A DNA stretch of 64,000 nt, from assembly GCA_965248635.1 (NCBI GenBank), contig OZ252114.1, positions 3,720,001-3,784,000 on the forward strand, in the 5' to 3' direction. Shown in pieces: positions 53,130-61,711 of the stretch (within the stretch, counting starts at the first letter, position 1; every line of letters starts with the position of its first letter). The DNA comes from CBDAPI01 sp965248635 (GTDB lineage: Bacteria; Acidobacteriota; UBA6911; RPQK01; CBDAPI01). The notes under the pieces were generated by a model. It was not told the origin of the DNA. It saw only the letters and a list, made by a program, of their open reading frames with translations, and ran no database searches. The position numbers and the translations under genes were made by a program.

Positions 53130-53212
53130 AAGGTTGAAGGAGGCAGAGCTCTGGGGCGGCGACCGTTTAAATCCTCCCGGGAGCGCCCCAGAGCTCTGCC
53201 TCCTTCAACCTT
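53130..53212. repeat. 29-bp perfect inverted repeat with 25-base loop between convergent genes
   Basis: AAGGTTGAAGGAGGCAGAGC and the rest of the left arm (53130-53158) are exactly complementary to 53184-53212. The right arm contains the stop codon of the minus-strand dehydratase-like gene (53205-53207). It is well placed as a bidirectional terminator, but lacks a clear U tract and is much longer than ordinary intrinsic terminators, so it may be a mobile palindrome (REP/MITE type) that also stops transcription. Confidence 0.75.
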
Positions 53213-54167
53213 GTAACAGCCGGGCCGCCAGCCCGGCCCTAACGTTCCCACCACTCACCACAGCCACCACCGGGCCCGCCGCCGGCACCTTGCCGCTGGC
53301 AAAGGCCGCCACCGCCACCGCCCCGGCCGGTTCGGGCATGATCTTGCCCTCAAGGACGAGGAGTCGAAAGGCCGCAGCGATCTCCTCCTCGCTGACCAGA
53401 ACCAGGTCGTCGACCCGGCTCTTCACGTGCTCGAATAGGAACGGGTAGATCTGGGTCGCGGTCAGGGCGTCGGCCATCGTGTTCCACTGGTCCAGCTTCA
53501 CGGGCTGCCCGGCCTGCAGGGAACGGTACATGGCCGGGGCTCCCGCCGGTTGCGCGCCGATCACTCGAACACTCGGCCTCTGAAGCTTGACCGCGCTGGC
53601 CAATCCGGAAATCAGACCCCCGGAGCTCACCGGCACGATGATGGTGTCGACCGTGGGAAGGTCTTCCAGTATTTCCAGTCCGACAGCGGCGTGCCCGATG
53701 GGCACGCGGCGATCGGTCCCAATGTGAACCGGGATCATTCCTCTCTCCCGGGCAACTTCCTCCACCACGGGTTGGCGCTTGGAATAGTCGTTTTCACACA
53801 GCACCACCTCGGCGCCATAACTTCTGGTCCTCTTAATCTTGAGAGGGTTCGTGTCCTCCGGCATGACCACAATCACCTTCGCCCCCAGCCGGCTGCCCGC
53901 GAAGGCGAAGCCCTGAGCGAAGTTCCCCGAGGAGGGCATCACGACTCCTCTCTTGCGTTCTCCAGCAGTGAGGGACTGGAGAATGTGAAAAGCAGCCCGT
54001 GGCTTGTAGGCCCCGGTGACCTGCAGGTTCTCCAGTTTCAGGAAGAGAGCCTCGCGGCCCAGTTCCTCCGCTCTCCTGGCCAGCGGAAGGATGGGGGTAC
54101 GCCGCAAACCCGCGGGAAGTTGCTCCCGCGCCTCTAAAATCTCCGACAGGGTGATCAAATCAGTCAT
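53205..54167 (-). CDS. Threonine/serine dehydratase-like PLP enzyme (fold type II)
   Basis: The ATG at 54167 (MTDLITLSEILEAREQLPAG) is the family start; a frame from 54380 adds unrelated residues. The 320-residue protein has RRTPILPLARRAEELGREAL, the lysine motif LENLQVTGAYKPRAAFHIL, VMPSSGNFAQGFAFAGSRLG and the phosphate loop VPVSSGGLISGLASAVKL. In most relatives the lysine motif is TGSFKxRGA; here it is TGAYKPRAA. NFAQG replaces the usual NHAQG, so the His that typically follows Asn is Phe. Deamination of serine or threonine-like compounds is likely but the substrate may differ. The first codons face the TonB receptor promoter region divergently. Confidence 0.82.
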   Translation of the reverse strand: MTDLITLSEILEAREQLPAGLRRTPILPLARRAEELGREALFLKLENLQVTGAYKPRAAFHILQSLTAGERKRGVVMPSSGNFAQGFAFAGSRLGAKVIVVMPEDTNPLKIKRTRSYGAEVVLCENDYSKRQPVVEEVARERGMIPVHIGTDRRVPIGHAAVGLEILEDLPTVDTIIVPVSSGGLISGLASAVKLQRPSVRVIGAQPAGAPAMYRSLQAGQPVKLDQWNTMADALTATQIYPFLFEHVKSRVDDLVLVSEEEIAAAFRLLVLEGKIMPEPAGAVAVAAFASGKVPAAGPVVAVVSGGNVRAGLAARLLQG

Positions 54168-54504
54168 TTGGGGAGCCGCGTAATTCAATATCTTGGATCT
54201 CAATGGTCTTTCCGGTTGGGTTTCTTGGATTCCTACACCTCCCCTGGCTCTCTTGGAAAAACGTAGCGTGACTGGCACCCATATTGCTGCATCCTCCAGC
54301 AATATGAAATCTATTTCAACATTCTGATTGTTTTCTTTGCTTAGTCCCTGTAACGCGGTGTATTCTAAAGTGTATTCCAAGTGGAGAACGAATTTCCTTG
54401 CTTTCTAAGGTAAACAGAAACGTCCTTTGGGGCGCGGGCGAGGATGTGAGGATCTAAGGTCCGAGCATGAGCTTCGCAAGAGGTCTTTCTGACAGGAGTT
54501 TACA

Positions 54505-57500
54505 ATGTCTCAAAAATTTGTGCAGTTTGGTCTTATTCTTTTAGTGCTGGCGCTGGTTCTGACCTCGGTCACAATGGCCCAGGTCAGCAACGGTGTCATC
54601 CTGGGGACGGTTCGGGACGCATCGGGGGGTGTGGTTCCCGGTGTTGACGTCGTGGTCACGGACGTGGCAACCGGCGTAGAACGTCCCGCCATCACCGGTT
54701 CCGAAGGGAACTACAGGGTGGTCAACCTGTCACCCGGAGAATACTCGGTTCGAGCAGAAATGCCCGGCTTCCAAGCGCAGCTGATCGAAGGCATCATTCT
54801 GCAGGTGGCCCAGCGAGCCCGTATCGATGTCGCTCTCGCGGTGGGAGAGGTGACCCAGGAAGTCACGGTACAGGGCACAACGCCCATCATCGAGACGGAC
54901 AACGCCACCGTGGGAGAGGTGATTGACAGCAGGAAAGTGCTGGAACTGCCACTCAACGGCCGCCAGTTCCTGCAGCTGGCCACGCTGACTCCGGGAGTTC
55001 AGAAGACCAGCGTGGGGTACATGGAGTACAGCGGTGGCAGCATTTCCGCCAACAGCATGTCCGATCACGCCAACAACACGATGGTGGACGGGGTCATGAA
55101 CCAGGAGAGCGGAGCGGCCCGCATGAACTTCTCTCCCAGTATCGACCTGATCCAGGAGTTTAAGATTCAGACCAACGTCTACGACGCCGAGTTTGGTCGC
55201 AGCGGGGGAGCCCAGATCACCATCCTCACCAAGCGGGGGAGTCTCGACTACCACGGGTCACTCTACATGTTCCACCGAAACGACAACCAGGAAGCCCGCA
55301 ACTTCTTCAATCCGGGAGCACCCGGAGAGTTTCGCCGCAGCCAGTTCGGCGGCTCCTTCGGCGGGAACATTCCGGGGACCGACAAGCATTTCTTCTTCCT
55401 GAACTACGAGGGACAGCGGGCGGCCAGAGGGCTGACGGTTCCCATCAATGTTCCTTCGGCAGCGATGAAAGCGGGAGATTTCTCGGATATTGGGACCATC
55501 ATCTATGATCCTGACACGCTGGATGAGGCAACCGGCCTGCGCCAGCCCTTTCCCGGCAATATCATCCCAGCCAATCGGATTTCCCCGCAGTCCCTTTACA
55601 TCAATCAGTTTTTTCCCGATCCGACGCTGTCCGGCTTCACCGGCAATTTCATCGCCGGCGCCAACCGGATCAGGGACAAGGATCAATACTCGGCCCGCTA
55701 TGACGGAGACCTTTCCGACACGGACACCATCACTTTCCGTTACACCTTCCAGGATCGGAAATTTCTGGAGCCGCAACCCAGAGGGAGCACGACTCCTTTG
55801 AATGATTTCCGTCAAAACCAGGATCTCAACGGCGAGAATCACAAGTTCGGCTGGACCCATACCTTCGGCTCGACCGCCGTCAACTCGTTCAGCTTCGGCT
55901 TCAGCCAGTACCACCAGATTCGAGACAATGAGGCGACGGTCGAAGGGCTTTACGTAGGTGGCGGCACTCGGGGATCGTTCACCGGGCCGGAATTCTTTGC
56001 CGGAGCAGGAATCTCGGGAGTCGATCCGGAGCGCCAGAAGGCCGGGATACCAACCATCGACATCAGCCACTGGCGCACCATTGCCGACGATACCTTTGCG
56101 CCCCTGGACAACCCTTACAACAACTATCAGTACTCCAACACCTTCAATAAAGTTCAGGGCAACCACTCCTGGAAGGTGGGTGTCGAGGTGATTCGCAACG
56201 CCATGGACATGGCCTTCGAGGCCAACAGCCGTGGAATCATCAGGTTCAGGCCTACCTACACCACGCAGGGCCCGGCGATAGCCGGGAATGAATTCAGCAC
56301 CTGGGGCGACTATCTGCTGGGGGCCGTCAATGGCTCCTCTCTAAACGCCGCCCTGTTACAGCTGAATACGAAGCAGACCTGGACCATGTTCTTTGCCCAG
56401 GATGACTGGAACGTCAGCCCCGATCTGACGATCAACTTTGGTGTGCGTTACGAGCTCTGGAACCGCCCTTACGACTCCGGGAACAGGATCACCGGCATCG
56501 ACGTCGTCTCGGGAGACTGGGTGTTTCCGGGATCGGTTCCAACCCTGCCCGGCACACCCGTGAACTCTGTGACCAATGACGCTGCTGGCTACGATCGCAG
56601 TCTCCAGAGAGGTCTGGGCCGGAACTCGGCCGAGAAAAACGACTTTGGCCCGCGCTTTGGATTCGCCTGGCGAATGTTCGGCGACAACAAGACGGTCCTG
56701 CGAGGAGGCTACGGAGTCTTTTACAGCTGGCAGGTTCTGGATATCCCCATCACCATGGGTCTGGGACGTCCCTTCGTGCCACCTGTCAGCATCGCGAGCG
56801 ACCCGGACTTCCCGGCCGTCACGTTTGCCGAGCCCTTCGGGACGGATATCGTCCCGGCAACCGGAGGGAGAGGTCTAATTAACGACAACAACACTCCCTA
56901 TCTGCAACAGTACTCGCTCAGCATCTCCCGGGAGTTGAGCCCCACGCTGGGTGCGGAGTTCGCCTATGTGGGCAATGCCGGCCGCAAGAACGTTTTCAAC
57001 TTTTCTCTCAACAATCCTCTCCCCGGCCCGGAACCCACGGCAGAACGGCGGATACTGTGCGTGAATGGACTCTCCTGTGATCTGTCCGGAATCAGTGGTC
57101 CCGCCAACTGGGGCACCAGCAACTACAATGCCCTTCAGATCAAAGTACGGAAAGAAGTGGGGCCGGAAGGACTGATGCTGCTGGCGGCCTATACCTGGGG
57201 CAAAGCTATCGGCACTTCCGTGGCCGGCCCGCAGCTATGGGAACGCCAGCCCATTCGGGACTGGAACCGGGACTGGAAAGCCGATGCCGGACCCATTACC
57301 AAGTACGACGTGCGCCACCTTTTCTCTATCAGCGGAGTCTACGAACTTCCCTTCGGGCGAGGGAAGCCTGCGGGAGGTGACATGGGATATGCGGCCGATC
57401 TGATCGCAGGCGGCTGGAAGTTGGGAGGAATTGGCACCTTTCAATCTGGCCATTTCCTGACCCCTTCGGACTCTTTCAACCAGTCGAATGCCGGCGGCAG

Positions 57501-57852
57501 CCGTCCCAACCTTCTCTCGAATCCGAACGGACTCAGCCATTCCTCGAGACAGGCCCAAATCGACGGCTTTTTCAACACCGGTGTCTTCGAGAGGGCTGAA
57601 ATTTACACCTTCGGCAACGCCGGCACCGGAACCATTGTAGGGCCCGGCCTGGCCTTGTTTGACCTGTCTCTTTACAAGGACTTTCACGTTGCCGAGGGGC
57701 ATCGCGTCCAGTTCCGTGTCGAATTCTTCAATGCCTTTAACAACGTGAATCTCGGCAATCCGGGAACGTCCTTCGGGTCGTCCTCCTTTGGTGTGATCCG
57801 ACGTGCCGGCGAAGCCAGGCAGATCCAGTTCGGCCTGCGCTACGACTTCTAA
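54505..57852 (+). CDS. TonB-dependent receptor, Oar-like, with N-terminal carboxypeptidase-regulatory domain
   Basis: A 1115-residue outer-membrane protein; ACAGGAG lies seven bases before the ATG. Signal peptide: LILLVLALVLTSVTMAQ. Residues about 30-110 form the regulatory-like domain (ILGTVRDASGGVVPGVDVVV, GNYRVVNLSPGEYSVRAEMP). The plug follows (LPLNGRQFLQLATLTPGVQ, VYDAEFGRSGGAQITILTKR), then a large barrel ending VQFRVEFFNAFNNVNLGNPG and IQFGLRYDF, with the terminal Phe expected for BAM insertion. Such receptors are expanded in Acidobacteriota and probably import oligomeric nutrients. The intergenic stretch 54381-54504 must contain its promoter; I could not pick out a convincing box. Confidence 0.92.
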   Translation: MSQKFVQFGLILLVLALVLTSVTMAQVSNGVILGTVRDASGGVVPGVDVVVTDVATGVERPAITGSEGNYRVVNLSPGEYSVRAEMPGFQAQLIEGIILQVAQRARIDVALAVGEVTQEVTVQGTTPIIETDNATVGEVIDSRKVLELPLNGRQFLQLATLTPGVQKTSVGYMEYSGGSISANSMSDHANNTMVDGVMNQESGAARMNFSPSIDLIQEFKIQTNVYDAEFGRSGGAQITILTKRGSLDYHGSLYMFHRNDNQEARNFFNPGAPGEFRRSQFGGSFGGNIPGTDKHFFFLNYEGQRAARGLTVPINVPSAAMKAGDFSDIGTIIYDPDTLDEATGLRQPFPGNIIPANRISPQSLYINQFFPDPTLSGFTGNFIAGANRIRDKDQYSARYDGDLSDTDTITFRYTFQDRKFLEPQPRGSTTPLNDFRQNQDLNGENHKFGWTHTFGSTAVNSFSFGFSQYHQIRDNEATVEGLYVGGGTRGSFTGPEFFAGAGISGVDPERQKAGIPTIDISHWRTIADDTFAPLDNPYNNYQYSNTFNKVQGNHSWKVGVEVIRNAMDMAFEANSRGIIRFRPTYTTQGPAIAGNEFSTWGDYLLGAVNGSSLNAALLQLNTKQTWTMFFAQDDWNVSPDLTINFGVRYELWNRPYDSGNRITGIDVVSGDWVFPGSVPTLPGTPVNSVTNDAAGYDRSLQRGLGRNSAEKNDFGPRFGFAWRMFGDNKTVLRGGYGVFYSWQVLDIPITMGLGRPFVPPVSIASDPDFPAVTFAEPFGTDIVPATGGRGLINDNNTPYLQQYSLSISRELSPTLGAEFAYVGNAGRKNVFNFSLNNPLPGPEPTAERRILCVNGLSCDLSGISGPANWGTSNYNALQIKVRKEVGPEGLMLLAAYTWGKAIGTSVAGPQLWERQPIRDWNRDWKADAGPITKYDVRHLFSISGVYELPFGRGKPAGGDMGYAADLIAGGWKLGGIGTFQSGHFLTPSDSFNQSNAGGSRPNLLSNPNGLSHSSRQAQIDGFFNTGVFERAEIYTFGNAGTGTIVGPGLALFDLSLYKDFHVAEGHRVQFRVEFFNAFNNVNLGNPGTSFGSSSFGVIRRAGEARQIQFGLRYDF

Positions 57853-58162
57853 TCACACCTGCCGCCGAACTCCATAGGGTGATGAGCGGATCTCACGATC
57901 GGCTCGTCGCCCTTTTTCTTGGTGGCAAAGGGCTACTGGTGCTGGCCTTCCTGGCCGCAGCTAAGCGAGATCCCTCCCACTTCCAAGATCTGGACGGCCA
58001 ATAATCTTTCCAACCAGTTCAAGTCGTTGTTCTAGCTGGGTTTAACCCTGAGAGGCCGGATTGAGCGACCGCCATCCGAGAGCCTGTGGCACCCTTGTTG
58101 CGTGGGTTGCATTGCCAAATGTTGTTTCTTTTTTTTAGATGCTAATTGTTGCGGTTGCTTGA
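57853..58162. other. Non-coding stretch after the TonB receptor gene
   Basis: Immediately 3' of the receptor stop I find no plausible gene on either strand. A run of eight T residues at about 58130-58138 is preceded by only a weak stem (CACCC with GGGT), so a terminator is possible but not convincing. The stretch leads into three degraded gene fragments between 58163 and 58640. Confidence 0.5.
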
Positions 58163-58357
58163 CACCACGGTCGGATCTCACCATTCGCTCATCGCCTTCT
58201 CTCTGAATACGGTGTGCCGTGCGATCCTGGGTCCTTCTTCGGCTCCGATTCCCACGTGAGACTGGAATTCGGGGGCGACGACTCAGTGGTTCGGGAGGCG
58301 GCGCGCCGAATCGCCACCGCCGCCAGGGAATCACTTGAAAGGTCTGAAATTCGCTAA
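58163..58357 (+). pseudogene. C-terminal fragment of a class I/II aminotransferase gene
   Basis: The open frame reads ISPFAHRLLSEYGVPCDPGS then FFGSDSHVRLEFGGDDSVVR and EAARRIATAARESLE, stopping at 58355-58357. A pattern of LLxEYGVxxxPGSxFG...HVRLxFGGD...VxEAxxRI is the small domain of fold-type I aminotransferases, where the Arg after HV binds the substrate carboxylate. The PLP-lysine domain is missing, and an in-frame stop lies just upstream at 58160-58162. Confidence 0.55.
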
Positions 58358-58408
58358 CCTCAGAGCACAACGGGGAGAGCAATGTGGGAGAGGTGCTAAA
58401 TAAGCCAT

Positions 58409-58552
58409 CTAGATGGTGGCCAACATGAAAGATCTCCCTGACCAATAGGCACTCAGGCCGAAGTCTTTTTCCAGTCCTGAAACGCCAATGAGAGTGGGAC
58501 CGTTGATCCAGGTGGCGGCCACGGAGAAGGCAATCAGCCAAGTGCCGGCGCG
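58409..58552 (-). pseudogene. Fragment of a sodium:solute symporter-like transporter
   Basis: The minus frame reads RAGTWLIAFSVAATWINGPT, LIGVSGLEKDFGLSAYW and RSFMLATI before its stop at 58409. SxxATWIxxPTLIGxSGxAxxxGLSAYW resembles the second transmembrane region of SSS-family symporters. Nothing further of the transporter follows. It is joined upstream to a GWxTD-like fragment in a different frame. The identification rests on a short segment. Confidence 0.4.
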
Positions 58553-58640
58553 GCGTAAATGATGTAGATGACGTCTTGTTTCAACCACTTTTCGAAGTAG
58601 TCTTGGATCTCTTCGTCTTTCTGCTTCTGTGTTGTCTCTC
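58534..58640 (-). pseudogene. 5' fragment of a GWxTD-domain protein gene
   Basis: A minus-strand frame reads ETTQKQKDEEIQDYFEKWLK followed by QDVIYII. A basic-acidic helix leading to DYFEKWLxxDVxYII is the N-terminal segment of the GWxTD domain proteins common in Acidobacteriota. Just upstream in the same frame FQYLLVAQAQ could be the end of a signal peptide, separated by an in-frame TGA. Downstream the frame stops at 58534 within the symporter fragment. From 58641 to 58894 I see only the leader of the next gene. Confidence 0.4.
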
Positions 58641-58894
58641 ACTGCGCCTGTGCTACGAGAAGGTACTGGAAAGAGGAAGAAAACCAAGAGAATGGGAATA
58701 AGCCTGACAGCTCGTATTTGAGCCTGAGGATAGCCGCTTTTCCGCTTCACCGTCAACCTCATGAGCCACTGTCCCACGAGGCACGAAGTTGTAGTACGAT
58801 TGCTCGAAGAGATTCTGGTGAACAACGTGCACGAACCGATCCGGCAGGTGCGAAGCGTGCCCTAAACGGCCTGCCTGAAAAACCAGGAGGTGTA

Positions 58895-60103
58895 ATGGGA
58901 GAGAAAAGACCGAACTCAGGAACGATCTTTTTCGGCGCCGGGAGCTGCTCGATTGCCCTCCTTCTAGGGCTTTTCCCCGCATTCGCCGGGGGGCAGACTG
59001 AAGCTGAGATTCCCGAATGGGTGGTCTACCCTGAAGAGGAGTGGATCAAGATTTCTCCGGCTGAAGCAGGCTTTGATGCAGTGCAGTTCAATTTGAAGAT
59101 CTTGCTCAATGTGCTGGCTCAACCGAGGCCAGCGGCTTTTGCAGGCGTGGTCCCTGACCCTGAGAAATGGGGTGCCGTCCTGACCCGTGGCGGTTACCTG
59201 GTACACAGCTGGGGGGATCCTGAATACAAGTACCAGTCAGCCTCGTTGGGTAAGGATTTCACCTATGCGCTGGTCGGCCTTGCGGTGGAAGAAGGCCTCA
59301 TCGAGCTGGACGATCTGGTCAGTGACACCTGGACGGGGGAAGGTCTGCTTTCGCATCCCCATAAGTACCTTGACCGAGGCTTTCACAGGACACTCACCTG
59401 GAGACACCTCCTCGATCACCAGGGCGGATTCGTACTCGAGAATGCCTACCACTGGAGACGGAGGCGGGGTGGCTTCGCATTTCCAACCGGGGGACGCGAC
59501 TACTACGTTCCAATTCCCGAGTGGGCCAAATGGACGGGAGATCCTGTTTTTGATAACTACGCACATGCCGAGCCAGGTCAGTATCGCCACTACAGCAGCG
59601 GAGGTTACTGGCGCCTCGGCCAGGCCCTGACGGCACTCTGGGATCGGGACCTCAAAGAATTAATAGACGCGAAGTTGTTTCGTCATATGGGCATCCCGGC
59701 AGACAGATGGGATTGGATCCCTGGCAAGGTTCTCTCTGAAAGAAAGGATTTTTATCCTGCCATTCCCGGCTATGGCGAATACTGCGATCCACCCTATGAG
59801 GTGAACGGTCACGTCGTAAGGGGGGCGCCTGGGTGGGTGGTCATGAGCTCCAGCGATCTGGCACGGTTTGGTCTCTTGATCGCGACGAAAGGGATGACGA
59901 AAGGGATATGGAAGGGGAAAAGGCTGCTCGGGTGCGAGTTCCTTCCGGGCCGTGGATACGGAGTCGGGATCCATCAAACCAAAGGAGACCCCGAAACCTA
60001 TATTGCGATTGGAAAGATCAATACTGATAAGCTGTCGACCTTGCAGGAGTTTAATGAATTGGTGCTGGGGCCTGCCAAAGGCCCCACAAAGATGACCCGG
60101 TAG
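58895..60103 (+). CDS. Exported serine hydrolase of the beta-lactamase / esterase class C family
   Basis: The ATG at 58895 has CAGGAGGTGTA directly upstream, better than the frame opening at 58718. The 402-residue protein has a signal peptide (SIALLLGLFPAFAGG). The catalytic SxxK is in YQSASLGKDFTYALVGLAVE; the YxN-like position may be the Tyr of RHYSSGGYWRLGQ. LTWRHLLDHQGGF and LIELDDLVSDTW are family landmarks. Members include class C beta-lactamases, DD-peptidases and esterases. I favour an esterase or peptidase acting on environmental substrates because the surrounding genes are hydrolytic, but the sequence does not settle it. Confidence 0.82.
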   Translation: MGEKRPNSGTIFFGAGSCSIALLLGLFPAFAGGQTEAEIPEWVVYPEEEWIKISPAEAGFDAVQFNLKILLNVLAQPRPAAFAGVVPDPEKWGAVLTRGGYLVHSWGDPEYKYQSASLGKDFTYALVGLAVEEGLIELDDLVSDTWTGEGLLSHPHKYLDRGFHRTLTWRHLLDHQGGFVLENAYHWRRRRGGFAFPTGGRDYYVPIPEWAKWTGDPVFDNYAHAEPGQYRHYSSGGYWRLGQALTALWDRDLKELIDAKLFRHMGIPADRWDWIPGKVLSERKDFYPAIPGYGEYCDPPYEVNGHVVRGAPGWVVMSSSDLARFGLLIATKGMTKGIWKGKRLLGCEFLPGRGYGVGIHQTKGDPETYIAIGKINTDKLSTLQEFNELVLGPAKGPTKMTR

Positions 60104-60193
60104 TCCCCTTCCCGATGACTGGGGGCTCTTGCCTCCACCAGGCGTGGCTCGAAAGATCGGCCTTGAAGAAAGGAGCACCTAGCAGCTAGCTAC

Positions 60194-61693
60194 ATGAGGT
60201 ATCCCAACTTGAAAGAACATAGCGTTATGGTCCTCCTCGTTTTGGTCGTTTTCGTTTCGGCTCCAGCGGCCCAAGCTCTCGGCTCTTCATCCCAGCCGAG
60301 CCGGCAATTCCAGGCTGGAGCCGCCACCAGCAATATCACGCCGTGGCTGGGGATCTCTCTGGCCGGCAGCCTCTATGACCGCCGGGCGGAACACATTCAC
60401 GATGAGTTGCATGCTCGTTGCCTCGTCCTTGACGACGGCCAGATGCGAGTGGCCATAGTCGTCGTTGACAGCACCATTATCTCCCAGCAACTCTGGCTGG
60501 AGATCAAGCAACTCACCCAGCAACGAACTGGCATCCCGGTCGAACATATGCTGATGTCAGCCACCCACACACATTCGGCTCCGGCGACGGTCAGAGCCAA
60601 CCAGATGGAGCCTGATGAGGACTACCTGCGGCTCCTTAAGGTGAAGATCGCCGACGGTGTCCAAGTTGCCATCAACCATCTTGCCCCGGCCAGAATAGGC
60701 CGGGGGGTTGGCAAGGTTCCCGAGTTCGTCGTGAACCGCAGATGGAAGATGAAGCCGGGAGCCCTTCCGCCCAATCCCTTCGGAGAAATCGATCAGGTTG
60801 TGATGCACCCACCGGCAGGCAGTCCCGACCTGCTGGAGCCAGCCGGTCCAGTCGACCCGGACGTTTCATTTATTTCGGTCGAGTCCCTGCAAGGCAGGCC
60901 GATTGCTCTACTGGCAAATTATTCATTGCACTATGTGGGAGTTCCGGGGGGCCACGTCTCTGCCGACTACTTTGGAGCCTTCGCAGATCACATAGAGCGT
61001 CTGTTGCAAGCCCAGCGTCAGGATCCACCTTTCGTGGGAATTCTCTCCAATGGCACGAGTGGAGATATTGGCTGGAGCAACCCCCGACAGCCCCGGCCTA
61101 ACTCTGATCGGTATGATCAGGTGGATCGGATCGCCGGACTGGTGGCCGCCGAAGTCTTTCGAGTTCATCAGACCCTCGAATACCAGGACCGGGTATCGCT
61201 GGACGTGCTCAACGCCGAGCAGGAGCTGGGGGTCCGCCTTCCCGGTCCAGGCGAAGTCGAGCGAGCCAGGCGAATCGTGGCCCAGACAGAGTTTCCGCTT
61301 ACCATTTCTCCCGGCGACAAGAACCGGGCACTGGAGCAATACTTCGCATTGGAAACGACCCTCGTAAGCCGGTATCCCGAGAGGCTTACTCGGCCGCTAC
61401 AGGTCCTGCGCATTGGCGATCAAGCGATCCTTGCGATACCCAATGAAGTATTCGCAGAAACCGGTTTGGAGCTGAAGCGAAAGAGCCCTTTTGGCATGAC
61501 CTTCACGATTTCCCTGGCGGGCGGAAGAAGTTATCTGCCCCCGCCCAGACACCACGCCCTCGGTGGTTTCGAGACATGGAGGGGCGAACACAGCTATCTG
61601 GAAGTCGAGGCCGAGCGCAAGGTCGTGGGCAAGTTGCTCGATATGCTCAAAACTTTGAAGTCTCGACAGCCTGAGAAAAACTCCGGGAATTGA
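60194..61693 (+). CDS. Neutral/alkaline ceramidase-like exported hydrolase
   Basis: A 499-residue protein with a signal peptide (MVLLVLVVFVSAPAAQALG). FQAGAATSNITPWLGISLAG is the characteristic opening of the neutral ceramidase family, with MLMSATHTHSAPATVRANQM, LANYSLHYVGVPGGHVSADY and ILSNGTSGDIGWSN carrying the zinc-site histidines and the nucleophile loop. It is shorter than true ceramidases of about 650-700 residues because it lacks the C-terminal immunoglobulin-like domain, as do many bacterial family members. Natural substrates of these short forms are largely unknown; amide hydrolysis of ceramide-like lipids is a reasonable guess. Confidence 0.8.
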   Translation: MRYPNLKEHSVMVLLVLVVFVSAPAAQALGSSSQPSRQFQAGAATSNITPWLGISLAGSLYDRRAEHIHDELHARCLVLDDGQMRVAIVVVDSTIISQQLWLEIKQLTQQRTGIPVEHMLMSATHTHSAPATVRANQMEPDEDYLRLLKVKIADGVQVAINHLAPARIGRGVGKVPEFVVNRRWKMKPGALPPNPFGEIDQVVMHPPAGSPDLLEPAGPVDPDVSFISVESLQGRPIALLANYSLHYVGVPGGHVSADYFGAFADHIERLLQAQRQDPPFVGILSNGTSGDIGWSNPRQPRPNSDRYDQVDRIAGLVAAEVFRVHQTLEYQDRVSLDVLNAEQELGVRLPGPGEVERARRIVAQTEFPLTISPGDKNRALEQYFALETTLVSRYPERLTRPLQVLRIGDQAILAIPNEVFAETGLELKRKSPFGMTFTISLAGGRSYLPPPRHHALGGFETWRGEHSYLEVEAERKVVGKLLDMLKTLKSRQPEKNSGN

Positions 61694-61711
61694 GAAGGAA
61701 AACCAAATCCC

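Noticed and set aside
58409..58825. A 138-codon minus-strand gene
   Set aside because: It mixes a short SSS-like piece with unrelated low-similarity sequence; treated as fragments, not one gene.
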